Source: Sulfurospirillum oryzae | Lineage (GTDB): Bacteria > Campylobacterota > Campylobacteria > Campylobacterales > Sulfurospirillaceae | Assembly: GCF_025770725.1 (NCBI RefSeq) | Contig: NZ_JANZKZ010000005.1 | Location: 62,001 to 126,000, forward strand | Direction: 5' to 3' | DNA length: 64,000 nt | Part shown: positions 1 through 9,720 of the stretch, piece after piece | Numbering within the stretch: the stretch's first letter is position 1 | Layout of the letters: each line of letters opens with the position of its first letter | Translations under genes and position numbers: made by a program | The notes under the pieces: model-generated | Databases searched by the model: none | What the model was told of the DNA's origin: nothing | What the model saw: only the letters and a program-made list of their open reading frames with translations

Positions 1-3000
1 ATGGCGATACTCTCTATGGCGGTGATAACGCTACAACATTTAATGGCAATGATAGAATAGATTACAGTGAACTGGGTGCTGGAGCTGTTTATATCGATAT
101 TAACGCAACGGCTGGACTATCCTTTGCACAATTAGTAGGTACTCCAGCAACCATAGATACCATTTATGGATTTAATACGGTCTATGGAAGTAGCGGAAAC
201 GATACTATTGTAGGCAATATCAATGACAATAGTATCAATTCAGGCTCAGGGGATGATGTCATCTATATGAGCCCACTAGCAACCATTTCATCATCAGCGA
301 GTGCGGGTAGCGATACGATCGATATGGGCATTGGAGACGATAAGCTTTATGTGTTTGCATCGGAGCTTACAAGTACAGATACAATCAATGGTAATACGGG
401 TAATGACACTATTTTGTTTAGAGATGGTGGAATACTCAATAATGCTTCTGCTTTTGCCAATGTATCTTCTATAGAGGTTGTTCAGTTTGCTGATGTTGCT
501 AACACCATCAGCCTTGATACAACACAACTGAATGGGGTACAACTCATTGGTGGTTCTTCCGATGACATCTTTAACTATGCCATAACTAATTTTAATAGCC
601 TTGATAAAATAGATGGTGCTGTAGGAAATGACACTTTGTCGTTTACAACAGCTGGGACACTGACTGACTCGATGCTCAGTTCTGTTTCAAGTATTGAAAA
701 AATACAGCTTGCCAATGGAATCAATACCGTCACCGTTGATGTGAGCAGTGTGAGTGGAGGCGTTGCAACACTCTATGCTGGAACAAGTGGCACCAATACC
801 TATAACTACTCACTCGCGAATCTTACAAGTGCCGATCATATTGTGGGTGGTGGTGCAAGTACTACGGATATAGTGCAATTCTTAAATGCTGGAACCATCG
901 CAGACGATACAAGGTTTAGTGGTCTTAGCTTTATAGATCAGATCAGGCTTGCAAATGGGACAAATACTTTTAACATTGGTTCGAATGAAACACAACTCAG
1001 CGGTGTCAGCCTTATTGGTGGCAGTGGTATCGATACGTTTGTGTATACCTCAACAGCATTAACCGATGCCACTGCGAATGCAAAATTGGCAGGATCTGGT
1101 AGTAATGATATTTTGCAAATTACAGGAAGTACCAATGTTGTGAATGCCAATCTTTCAGGATTCACAGGCATTAATACTTTAAATCTAAACAGTTATACCG
1201 GCACTATTGCCCTTGGTGCAAACGCTACAACTATGGGACTTTTAAACATTGATGCCAGTGGAAATGCTGGAATATTGACTATTGATGCTTCGGGTATGAA
1301 TTCTGCTGTTACGATTAATGCGACAAATGCGAATGGAAGTACCTATAAAGGGAGTGCTGTTGCAGGAGATGTTTTAAATATTAACAATGCTTTAACCAAT
1401 CAAGATGCTTCAAATATAACAGGCATCGAGACTATTAATGTAAATGCCAATACAACCTTTACAGGCGACATTACAGGTGTGAGTAATCTGAGTGTCGCAA
1501 GCTCAAAAACACTGAACCTTGATGCCAGTGCATTAAGCGGCGATACAATGAGTATTGCCGATGCGGGTACTTTGGTGATCAACAATGCGAGCAGTTCAAC
1601 GCTATTAAATGGACTTACTTTGACAGGTGCGGGCGCTTTACAAGTCAATGGAACCAGCAGCAATGATACCATTACGCTCAACTCCACGCTTACGTCATAC
1701 ACAGGAACAATCACACTAAGTGGTGGCGCAGGGGATGATATGATTGTCGGTAGTGGCAAAAATGATACGCTCTTGGGTGGTACTGGAGCCGACACGCTAA
1801 CCGGAAGTGCTGGAACCGATAGGATGGATGGTGGAGAAGATGGCGATGTGTATCGTTTTACGGCAGCAGCAGATATTGCAGCAGATGTCATTAACGATAC
1901 AGGCAGCAGTGGAAATGATCTTATTTTTATGGATGCAAGTGGCAATTTTTCTCTAGCGAGTGTTTCAGTTAATGGCGTTGAAGAGCTTAAATTTTATCAA
2001 GGTGTGGGATCTCAAACATTAACCATTTCACAAGCGCAAGCAACTTCTCTTGCAACTTTTACCGGCTTTGCTGGAGCCACCGATACACTCAGCGTTACGG
2101 GAGTAACTACCAGCCTTAATATGAACAATGCAAAAACATATACCAATATTGCCAAAGTGAGCATTGACGCCTCAAGTGCTTCATCTGCCGTGACACTCAC
2201 AGGTGTATCGACTCTTTCCAACAGCATAACTGGTGGTAGTGGAAACGATACCATCATTGCAGGAACACTCGCAGATACTTTAGCAGGTGGCAGTGGTAAT
2301 GACACTTTCCAAATCAACAGTGGTTATTTAACCTCTGCCGATACTATTTCAGATGCAAGCGGTTCGGATACGCTTGAAATTACCGATGCGGGCGCAACCA
2401 TTAGCGATGCACAATTAACCAATGTAACGAATGTGGAGATTTTAAAATTAGGTGCAGGTTCTACAGTGACATTGGGAACTGAGGCAAATAATGCAGGTAG
2501 TGGATTTACAACGGTTAATGTGAGTGCGGGTGGAACAAATACCATCAACAATAGCACGATCAATAACCTCAGCGTTGTGGGTGGCGCTGGTGCTGATACG
2601 CTCAATGTCAGCGGAGGCGTTGCCATTAATGCAAGCAATCTAAGCAATGTTGAAAATCTTAATATCACGAGTGGCACAAGTGCTATGAGTGGTACACTTA
2701 GTAGCGCAACGATAACAACGATCTCCTCAGGTGCTACACTTACCACAGCCGTGCCTTCAACAGCACTTTCTGGCAAAACAATCAATGTCAACGGTACACT
2801 TAGTGCGACGAGTGTTAATGGCACTGATGTGTCGCATGTATCTGTAAACAGTGGTGGCACAGCGAACTTTACACTCTCTGCAGGAGGTACATTTGATGCT
2901 AGTGTCATGAGTAAAGATACCAATGGACTACTTAAAATTTATGGCAATACGGGCAATGAAACCATAACCATAGACAGTGCAAAATTTACCAATGCGAGTG

Positions 3001-5519
3001 ATCTTATCAGTGATTCAAGTGGAACCTCAGATACCCTTGTCGTCACAGGTAGCAATGCGATAGACTTTACAAAAATCAGTGGTATGGAAATTGTTGATTT
3101 GACCAACTACAATGGTACAACATTGACGACCAATACGACAACCAGTGAGACGATCAAAATTGATTCTGCCTATACATCCATTAATGCAGGTGGTGGAGTC
3201 GATCAGCTTTCTATTACCGCGAATAGTGTTGATTTAAGTGGTGCAACACTGAGCAATATTGAAAGCTACGCTGTTGCAAGTGGGGCGACATTAACCATTA
3301 AAGCTTCAGATGTTACGGGTAAAGCCGTTACGGGTGCTGGAAATATTGTGGTGATTCATAGTGCGGATTCAGCTTATAATTTTTCAGCTATTACAACGAG
3401 TGGAGCTAAAACTCTTGAATTTACGGCTAATTCAACCTTTAGTGGCAATTTAGGCTCACTCTCTACGGTTAGTGTTGATAACGGCGTAACTGCAACCATA
3501 AGCGCAGCATCACTTAATGGCAAAACAGCGACGATTTCAGGGGCTGGCGCTTTAGATATTACCGCTGACGCAACAGCTGCGAATAACAATTTTTCAGGGC
3601 TTACCAACGCGATTACAGGTAATGTCACGCTTAATGTCGCTAGTACTCTTGATTTGAGTGCTGTAACGCTAGGAACTGTGCTCGATAAGCTCAATACAAG
3701 TGCGTTAGTAACACTCAGTGGTGCGCAAGCAAATGCCATCAACCAATACTCCGGAACGGGGAATATCACCGTTGAGGTTGGAACAGTAGCTAATGTGGAC
3801 CTTTCTATTAAGACACTGGCTGGTTACAGTGGTACCTTTACCGTGAACGATGGCACGGGTGTTCAGACATTAACCGGAACCTTGAATGATGATGTTTACA
3901 ATGTAGATAATGCCTCTACTACTATTTTTGCAAGTTTTGGTAATGATACTATTAACATTTTGTCCTCTTTAAATAGCAATTTATCAGGAGGCATTGATGG
4001 TGGTGGTGGTGGCGGTGATGTCCTTAATATCAATAAAAGCGGCTTAACATTCAATATGAGCAATATCACCAGTATTGAAACGATCAATGTAAACCAAAAT
4101 GCGACCTTTAACAACGGAGTACTTTCCGCTACAACGACAACCGTGGCTTCAGGTGTTACTCTAAGTGCAGACGCTTCTGTGCTGAGTGGTAACACGCTTA
4201 ATGGTTCAGGAACACTGAGCGTAACCAATCTTGATGCCGCACTTACTGCTGATTTTTCGCATGTGGCAGGAGCAACAACCCTCAATGTGGATTGGAGTGG
4301 AACAGGCACGTATACAGGAAACTTGAGCAATGTTGATACGTTAAATATCTCCAGTGGTACGATGCATACTACCGATGATATTGTCTCTGGACATACCATC
4401 ACAGGCACAGGATCACTCATCGTTGATGTTGATAGCAATCTTGGCTTTACATGGTCAAATATGGCTGCATCTTTAAGTAGTGAAACCATCAATTTTACGA
4501 GTGGGACAACCTATACTCAAACATTGACCAATGTCGATGCGATTACTCTCGAAAGCGGTGTAAATGTTGATATTTCGGGTGCAACGATTGGTGCGACCAC
4601 GACGTCTGTGGCGGGTGCTGGTGGCAATGAATCCTTAACACTGAACAGTAGCTTTTTACATGTAACTTCTAGTGTTGATTTAGCGGGAGGTTCATCTGAT
4701 ACATTAAGTGTCACTGGCAATACAGCACTAACAGCGGCAGATTTTGGCAAAATACACAATGTCGAGACACTCGATCTTAGCGGTTACACAGGCTCCGTAG
4801 ATTTGACCAGTACAAGCGGTATAACACAGCTCAATACAGGTGCTGGTGTGAATAGTACGACCATTGATTATGCAATGAATGTAAATGATAGCGCAGGAGT
4901 CGATACCCTTTATACGACGGCAAGTATGAATTTAAGTAGTAACACTCTTTCAGGTATTGAAACGCTCAGTGTTGCGAGTGGAACGACAACGACACTTGAC
5001 TATAATGATCTAGGTGCAGGTAAGATAACAACGCTTAGCGGTAGTGGTAGCGTTGCGGTTAACGGTGAAGCTTCTATGAATATTCACAGTGAAAATGTAG
5101 CAGGATTGGGCTCCGATAAATTGGGCATTACCGGTACCGCAGGAGCGGATAATTTGGTGCTTGATTTTAGCCAATTGGACAAAATACACTTTGATGGCAC
5201 AACGGGCACGGATACGGTAAGCTTTACATCTTCTGCCGTAGCGAGTGGTGCTACATTTGATACGAATGCCTTTAGCAATATTGAGACGTTAGACATCAGT
5301 AGTCTTGGGCTTAGTGGCTCAGGGGTAACGATAGATGCCAATGCTCTTAAAAGCTTCACGGGTGGTACCAACGATTTAACATTGGTGATAAGTGCTACGG
5401 CATCACAAGATTCCTATATTCATCTCTCAAACGAAACAACCTATCAAAGTGTTACGTCTTTGACTGCGGGCGATCATGTTTTAGATAATGGTTTGACGTT
5501 ACATGTACAAACAGTTTAG
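1..5519 (+). CDS. RTX-like giant secreted adhesin, 3' part (5' end outside window)
   Basis: This is the C-terminal 1,838 residues of a very large extracellular protein, probably a surface adhesin exported by the transporter encoded directly downstream. The frame is open from base 3, and codons before the first ATG at 267 already read RTX-like sequence (GGDNATTFNGNDRIDY, then YGSSGNDTIVGN). The ATG at 267 is therefore internal and the real start lies upstream of the window. The protein is rich in Gly, Ser, Thr, Asn and Asp, with hundreds of residues of degenerate repeats such as LSNVENLNITSG. Clear glycine-aspartate nonapeptides occur near 1720-1850 (GGAGDDMIVGSG, LGGTGADTLTG) and 2230-2310 (GGSGNDTI, AGGSGNDTF). 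These are typical calcium-binding RTX turns. Only 7 nt separate its stop from the ABC transporter gene. Adhesin is an inference from size and context; a protease or S-layer-like protein is possible. Confidence 0.85.
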   Translation, partial: GDTLYGGDNATTFNGNDRIDYSELGAGAVYIDINATAGLSFAQLVGTPATIDTIYGFNTVYGSSGNDTIVGNINDNSINSGSGDDVIYMSPLATISSSASAGSDTIDMGIGDDKLYVFASELTSTDTINGNTGNDTILFRDGGILNNASAFANVSSIEVVQFADVANTISLDTTQLNGVQLIGGSSDDIFNYAITNFNSLDKIDGAVGNDTLSFTTAGTLTDSMLSSVSSIEKIQLANGINTVTVDVSSVSGGVATLYAGTSGTNTYNYSLANLTSADHIVGGGASTTDIVQFLNAGTIADDTRFSGLSFIDQIRLANGTNTFNIGSNETQLSGVSLIGGSGIDTFVYTSTALTDATANAKLAGSGSNDILQITGSTNVVNANLSGFTGINTLNLNSYTGTIALGANATTMGLLNIDASGNAGILTIDASGMNSAVTINATNANGSTYKGSAVAGDVLNINNALTNQDASNITGIETINVNANTTFTGDITGVSNLSVASSKTLNLDASALSGDTMSIADAGTLVINNASSSTLLNGLTLTGAGALQVNGTSSNDTITLNSTLTSYTGTITLSGGAGDDMIVGSGKNDTLLGGTGADTLTGSAGTDRMDGGEDGDVYRFTAAADIAADVINDTGSSGNDLIFMDASGNFSLASVSVNGVEELKFYQGVGSQTLTISQAQATSLATFTGFAGATDTLSVTGVTTSLNMNNAKTYTNIAKVSIDASSASSAVTLTGVSTLSNSITGGSGNDTIIAGTLADTLAGGSGNDTFQINSGYLTSADTISDASGSDTLEITDAGATISDAQLTNVTNVEILKLGAGSTVTLGTEANNAGSGFTTVNVSAGGTNTINNSTINNLSVVGGAGADTLNVSGGVAINASNLSNVENLNITSGTSAMSGTLSSATITTISSGATLTTAVPSTALSGKTINVNGTLSATSVNGTDVSHVSVNSGGTANFTLSAGGTFDASVMSKDTNGLLKIYGNTGNETITIDSAKFTNASDLISDSSGTSDTLVVTGSNAIDFTKISGMEIVDLTNYNGTTLTTNTTTSETIKIDSAYTSINAGGGVDQLSITANSVDLSGATLSNIESYAVASGATLTIKASDVTGKAVTGAGNIVVIHSADSAYNFSAITTSGAKTLEFTANSTFSGNLGSLSTVSVDNGVTATISAASLNGKTATISGAGALDITADATAANNNFSGLTNAITGNVTLNVASTLDLSAVTLGTVLDKLNTSALVTLSGAQANAINQYSGTGNITVEVGTVANVDLSIKTLAGYSGTFTVNDGTGVQTLTGTLNDDVYNVDNASTTIFASFGNDTINILSSLNSNLSGGIDGGGGGGDVLNINKSGLTFNMSNITSIETINVNQNATFNNGVLSATTTTVASGVTLSADASVLSGNTLNGSGTLSVTNLDAALTADFSHVAGATTLNVDWSGTGTYTGNLSNVDTLNISSGTMHTTDDIVSGHTITGTGSLIVDVDSNLGFTWSNMAASLSSETINFTSGTTYTQTLTNVDAITLESGVNVDISGATIGATTTSVAGAGGNESLTLNSSFLHVTSSVDLAGGSSDTLSVTGNTALTAADFGKIHNVETLDLSGYTGSVDLTSTSGITQLNTGAGVNSTTIDYAMNVNDSAGVDTLYTTASMNLSSNTLSGIETLSVASGTTTTLDYNDLGAGKITTLSGSGSVAVNGEASMNIHSENVAGLGSDKLGITGTAGADNLVLDFSQLDKIHFDGTTGTDTVSFTSSAVASGATFDTNAFSNIETLDISSLGLSGSGVTIDANALKSFTGGTNDLTLVISATASQDSYIHLSNETTYQSVTSLTAGDHVLDNGLTLHVQTV

Positions 5520-5526
5520 GATATAA

Positions 5527-7641
5527 ATGAAATCAACAGCACCTATTCAAAGCAGAAGTAACGAAAACGATACATTGCTACTGGCTTTTAAATACATTCT
5601 TGATTTTTACTATGGCAACGTTTCATTTGAGACGATTCAGACCATTTTAGCGCACGATAGAAAGCAAACAAGTGTGGATGATTTGCGTTATGGCTCTTGT
5701 GATTTTGGACTTCAATTTGAAGAGATGGAACTCTCTTCCGATATGGTTCATTCGCATCTTTTCCCGTGTATTGTCATTGCCGAGAATGATGATGTTGGCA
5801 TTGTCACCTCTTTTGAAGACGGGGTCATTACCCTTCTTAATCCATTAACAGAACAAAAAGAGGAAATGGACATTACTCTGCTTCAACAGCGTTTCTGCAC
5901 GCTGCTCTCTTTTTACAAAGAGGTCTCCTATAAAAATGTTTTGACGCATGAAACAAAGGAGAAAGAGTGGTTTTGGAAGCATCTTTTGGATTCCAAAGCT
6001 GACATTGTTCGTGTGGGTATTTTAACGGTTTTTATCAATCTTTTTATTATTCTCATCCCGATGTACTCGATGAATGTTTACAACCGTGTCATTCCTAATT
6101 TTGCGACCGAAACGCTGTTTGTTTTAACGATTGGTATAACCTTTATTTTTATTTTTGATGCGATTTTTAAAATGGCTAGGGTCTATATTTTGGAGAGCAT
6201 GGGTAAGCGCATTGGTAGCATTTTGGAAGAAGAGATGCTCAAACGGCTTCTTCTGATTCAAAGTGGGCATGACCACTTGCTTGCAGGTTCAAAAGCCAAT
6301 TTATTTCGAGAAATTGCTCAAATTCGAGACTTCTTTATGTCAAAAAGCATTGGTTTGGCGCTTGATTTACCGTTTGTCTTTTTAACCCTTTTGGTTATTT
6401 TTATTATTTCTCCTGCCATTGCTGCGGTGACACTGTTGTGTGGACTTATTATCGTTGGTATTAACCTTGCGTTTCAAGTGACTATTTTTAGCTGGAGCAA
6501 AAAGCTTTTTCATGATGGGCAAATGAAGCACAACTACCTCTTTGAAACAATCAAAGGCATCGAGACGTTAAAGCTGACCAATGCCATTACCCGAAGACTT
6601 TTTAAATGGCGACAGTTGGTTAATTTCTACAATTTTATCAATCTCAAAATTCAGATGCACTCTAATTTGGCGATGAATCTCTCCGCCGTTGTGATGCAGT
6701 TGGCGACGGTTCTAACGCTCGTTGTGGGTGTTTATGAGATTCAAGATAAAAACATGACTATTGGCGCACTTGTGGCACTCAGTATTTTGGTTGGGCGAGC
6801 GATGGTTCCTATTGTCAATATCTCAACCATTTTGAGCAAATACAAAGAGTTCAAAGAGTCACTAGAATCGATCAATAACTTTTGGCATCTTCCTCTAGAG
6901 ACGCAAAAATCGATTGAAATTGGTATTCAGGCCTTGCAAGGTGAGATTGAGTTTAACAATGTGATCTTTACCTATGCAGGCTCCAAGTCACCTTCGCTGG
7001 CGAGCGCAACATTTAAAATAAAACCAGGTGAAAAAGTAGGATTCATTGGTCGTACGGGTGCGGGGAAAAGTACCATTTTACGGCTTCTCTCAGGGCTTGA
7101 TACCGCGCAATCTGGCACCATTCATATCGATGGGCATGAGATCAACACCATTCATCCAGTCGAACTTCGTGCTAACATTGGTATTATGCCGCAAGAGCCA
7201 TTTTTATTTGCGGGGACACTGAAAGAGAACATTGAAATTGGTGTGAATATTGGCAAAGAAAAACTCATCAAACTTCTTGCGATGACAGGGCTTGAAGAGC
7301 TAGTCAAACGCTCAGGCGAGGGCGAAAACTTCCAAGTCGGTGAAAATGGTAGCAGGCTTTCTGTGGGTCAACGCCATTTAGTGGGATTGGCGAGAGCACT
7401 CATTAATGACCCTGCTATTCTTGTGTTGGATGAGCCAACGACGGGCATGGATGTGGGGTTAGAAAAAGAGATGGTCGAGCATCTGAAACCGATGGTGAAA
7501 GAGAAAACACTTATCGTCATCACGCACCGTTTTGCAGCCCTTGAGCTGGTCGATAGAGTATTGGTGGTTAACAATGGTCGCATCGTTGCCGATGGCGCTC
7601 GCGATGAGATTTTAAAACAGTTACAGGGTAAACAGCCATGA
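5527..7641 (+). CDS. Type I secretion ABC transporter, LapB/HlyB type
   Basis: This is an inner-membrane peptide exporter with fused permease and ATPase, expected to drive secretion of the upstream RTX-like protein. Residues 1-140 match the position of a C39-like domain, but no catalytic Cys-His arrangement is visible. It is likely the inactive, substrate-binding version seen in LapB and HlyB proteins. Residues about 160-430 are hydrophobic and form the transmembrane domain (start GILTVFINLFIILIPMYSMN). The nucleotide-binding domain shows Walker A GRTGAGKST near residue 508, signature LSVGQRHLVGLARAL near 610, Walker B AILVLDEPT near 630 and the H-loop ITHR near 664. Length 704 aa is normal for the family. 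The stop overlaps the next ATG by 4 nt (ATGA), so the two genes are translationally coupled. No TolC-like outer-membrane gene is in the window. Confidence 0.93.
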   Translation: MKSTAPIQSRSNENDTLLLAFKYILDFYYGNVSFETIQTILAHDRKQTSVDDLRYGSCDFGLQFEEMELSSDMVHSHLFPCIVIAENDDVGIVTSFEDGVITLLNPLTEQKEEMDITLLQQRFCTLLSFYKEVSYKNVLTHETKEKEWFWKHLLDSKADIVRVGILTVFINLFIILIPMYSMNVYNRVIPNFATETLFVLTIGITFIFIFDAIFKMARVYILESMGKRIGSILEEEMLKRLLLIQSGHDHLLAGSKANLFREIAQIRDFFMSKSIGLALDLPFVFLTLLVIFIISPAIAAVTLLCGLIIVGINLAFQVTIFSWSKKLFHDGQMKHNYLFETIKGIETLKLTNAITRRLFKWRQLVNFYNFINLKIQMHSNLAMNLSAVVMQLATVLTLVVGVYEIQDKNMTIGALVALSILVGRAMVPIVNISTILSKYKEFKESLESINNFWHLPLETQKSIEIGIQALQGEIEFNNVIFTYAGSKSPSLASATFKIKPGEKVGFIGRTGAGKSTILRLLSGLDTAQSGTIHIDGHEINTIHPVELRANIGIMPQEPFLFAGTLKENIEIGVNIGKEKLIKLLAMTGLEELVKRSGEGENFQVGENGSRLSVGQRHLVGLARALINDPAILVLDEPTTGMDVGLEKEMVEHLKPMVKEKTLIVITHRFAALELVDRVLVVNNGRIVADGARDEILKQLQGKQP

Positions 7642-8909
7642 TCAACAAAATGATGATTGAAAAGCGCTGGAATTATTACATTACCGTTGTGCCTATTGGG
7701 CTCTTTTTTCTGGTGTTCTTTCTTTGGTCAGCGTTTAGTGAAATTGATGAAGTGGTACGGGGAAATGGCAAAATTGTCCCCTCTGGTCAGACAAAAATCC
7801 TTCAACACATGGAAGGGGGAATTGTCTCTGAAATCTTGGTCAAAGAGGGTGATAATGTGGCGATCAATCAGCCGATTTATCAGCTGAATCAAGCCTTTTT
7901 TACAGCCGACCTCAAAGGCAAAGATCTGGATCGTGTCTCCTTGCAGGCAAAAGAGCAGAGATTGATGAGTTTAATTGACGATACAGAACTCGTCTTTGAC
8001 AAAGATGTCACGGAGCAGTACCCTGAAATTGTCAACAATGAATTGCAAATTTTTCGCAGTGAAAAGCTCAATAACTCAGAACGTCTCAGTGGCGTTCAGC
8101 AAAAAGTCGAACAAAGACAGTATGAGCTTAAAGAGCTAGAAAGCAGGCAAAAAAACCTCTCGTTAGAGCTCAATATGGCACAGGAAAACACCTCCATTAC
8201 CGAACAGTTGATGAAATCGGGTGCGGGGTCGCGTAAAGAGTATCTTTTTGAGATGAGCAAAAAACAAAATCTCATTACGCAAGTGGACGAGGTGAAAAAT
8301 CTTATTCCTGTGACACAAGGCAAGTATAAAGAAGCGATGCACGAACTAGGCTCAATTCGTTCTGATATTCAATCAAAACTTCTCAATGACCTTAAAGACG
8401 TACGTTTGAAACTAAGCCAACTTTCACAGCAAAGTGAGGCAAGCATTGATAGAACGAAGCGCCTTCTCATCACTTCTCCCGTCAATGGCATCGTGAATGT
8501 TCTTTACTTTCACACGGTGGGCGGAACGATTAAACCGGGTGATAAAGTGGCTGAGATAACACCGCTTGAAGAGGGTTTGATGATCGAAGCGAACATCAAA
8601 GCGTCAGATCGCGGACGTATCTGGATGGGGCAAAAAGCGAACATCGAAATCACCGCGTATGATTATGCGCGTTATGGCATGATCGAGGGTGAGCTTGTCT
8701 CCATCAGCCCCGATAGTTTTACGAATCAAAAAGGTGAGATTTTTTACGCAGTTAAAATCAAAGCCTCCAAAGATCGCCTTGGTCCAAACTTGCCTATTAT
8801 GCCAGGAATGGAAGCAGGGGTGAACATCATCACGGGGAAGAGAACTGTACTTGGATATATTCTACTTCCACTTAAACGCATGGGGAAAAATGCTCTCTTA
8901 GAGCCTTGA
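7638..8909 (+). CDS. HlyD-family membrane fusion protein of type I secretion
   Basis: This is the periplasmic adaptor linking the ABC transporter to an outer-membrane channel. A short cytoplasmic N-terminus is followed by one transmembrane helix (VVPIGLFFLVFFLWSAF, about residues 16-35). Next come the typical first barrel strand (GNGKIVPSGQTKILQHMEGG), a long coiled coil rich in Gln, Glu and Leu at about residues 90-270, and the second half of the lipoyl/barrel region (LLITSPVNGIVNVL, then GDKVAEITPLEEGLMIEA). The length of 423 aa fits LapC/HlyD proteins. It overlaps the transporter stop by 4 nt and ends the operon. A hairpin follows at 8932-8965. Confidence 0.93.
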   Translation: MINKMMIEKRWNYYITVVPIGLFFLVFFLWSAFSEIDEVVRGNGKIVPSGQTKILQHMEGGIVSEILVKEGDNVAINQPIYQLNQAFFTADLKGKDLDRVSLQAKEQRLMSLIDDTELVFDKDVTEQYPEIVNNELQIFRSEKLNNSERLSGVQQKVEQRQYELKELESRQKNLSLELNMAQENTSITEQLMKSGAGSRKEYLFEMSKKQNLITQVDEVKNLIPVTQGKYKEAMHELGSIRSDIQSKLLNDLKDVRLKLSQLSQQSEASIDRTKRLLITSPVNGIVNVLYFHTVGGTIKPGDKVAEITPLEEGLMIEANIKASDRGRIWMGQKANIEITAYDYARYGMIEGELVSISPDSFTNQKGEIFYAVKIKASKDRLGPNLPIMPGMEAGVNIITGKRTVLGYILLPLKRMGKNALLEP

Positions 8910-8931
8910 TTATCTTTTACATGTAAAGGTT

Positions 8932-8965
8932 TTAGAACATCAAAGAAATAATTCTGATGTTCTAA
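8932..8965. terminator. Hairpin between convergent genes
   Basis: An 11-bp stem (left arm 8932-8942, TTAGAACATCA; right arm 8955-8965) encloses a 12-nt A-rich loop. It lies between the HlyD gene (plus) and the end of the BcrAD-type reductase gene (minus), whose stop codon is inside the right arm. The T-run after the stem is weak on both sides, so terminator function is an inference. A TTTACATGTAAA palindrome sits just before it at 8916-8927. Confidence 0.55.
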
Positions 8966-9720
8966 TGAATCGCTTCAAACCCCGATAATGCAGCACCCAC
9001 AGCACCGATAAGTTGCGGATGGGTGGGAATGATGATAGGGCGTTCTAGTTTTAGCTCTAAAAGATGGTGTAAGAAAGGGTTGAGTGCGCCGCCACCGGTG
9101 AAGACGATGGTTTCATCAGGTTTGACGACAAACTTTCGAGCCATCGAAGCCAAACGCGATGCGATGGATTCGTGGACGCCCCAACAGATGTTCGCTAAAC
9201 TCTCTTTTTTCGCAATGAGCGAAATAACCTCAGATTCGGCAAAGACGGCGCACATGCTAGAAATTGTCAGCTCTTTGGTCGCATCAAAACCTACTTGTGA
9301 GAATGTTTCCATATCTAAACCTAAACGGTTGGCGGCGATCTCTAAGAATTTCCCCGTTCCTGCCGCACATTTGTCGTTCATACGAAAGTCGCTGAAACTC
9401 CCAAATTCTGCCATACGAATCACTTTGCTGTCTTGTCCGCCGAGGTCGATGACCGTAGCCACATTGGGCTCAAAAAAGTACGCCCCTTTGGCGTGGGCTT
9501 TGATCTCGGAGATAACGGGTGCTCCGTGCGAGTCACCTAGCATATGCCGTCCGTAGCCTGTGGCGACGAGCATTTTGACTTCTTTGTCTTTGAGGTATTC
9601 GCCCACGATGACGTCTTGGTTAAAAATGGTTGGGATCACCACGTGATGGGTGATCTCCTTCTCTTTTCCAATTCCGATAATTTTTGTATAGGTTGAGCCT
9701 ATATCTACGCCCCAAAACAT
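8962..9720 (-). CDS. ATP-dependent reductase/activator (BcrAD/HgdC family; double-cubane protein reductase)
   Basis: This ASKHA-fold ATPase injects low-potential electrons into its partner encoded just upstream on the same strand. The N-terminus has the phosphate-binding motif VDIGSTYTK, then IDLGGQDSKV near residue 91 and FTGGGAL near the C-terminus. Two cysteines, C118 in KCAAGTGKFLE and C157 in SSMCAVFAES, are the expected ligands of the [4Fe-4S] cluster bridging the dimer. Length 252 aa is normal for HgdC/BcrD/DCCP-R proteins. Its ATG shares one base with the TAA of the upstream gene (TAATG), which implies coupling. The pair without further dehydratase subunits matches the double-cubane cluster protein and its reductase rather than a hydroxyacyl-CoA dehydratase, which would have two catalytic subunits. 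Confidence 0.88.
   Translation of the reverse strand: MFWGVDIGSTYTKIIGIGKEKEITHHVVIPTIFNQDVIVGEYLKDKEVKMLVATGYGRHMLGDSHGAPVISEIKAHAKGAYFFEPNVATVIDLGGQDSKVIRMAEFGSFSDFRMNDKCAAGTGKFLEIAANRLGLDMETFSQVGFDATKELTISSMCAVFAESEVISLIAKKESLANICWGVHESIASRLASMARKFVVKPDETIVFTGGGALNPFLHHLLELKLERPIIIPTHPQLIGAVGAALSGFEAIH

Noticed and set aside
267-269. ATG at 267 as start of the RTX-like gene
   Set aside because: The same frame is open to base 3 and already encodes RTX-like repeats before this Met, so the gene starts outside the window.
294-5371. Long minus-strand reading frames opposite the RTX-like gene
   Set aside because: They mirror the biased Ser/Thr/Asn codon use of the plus strand, have no ribosome-binding sites or recognisable domains, and are shadows.
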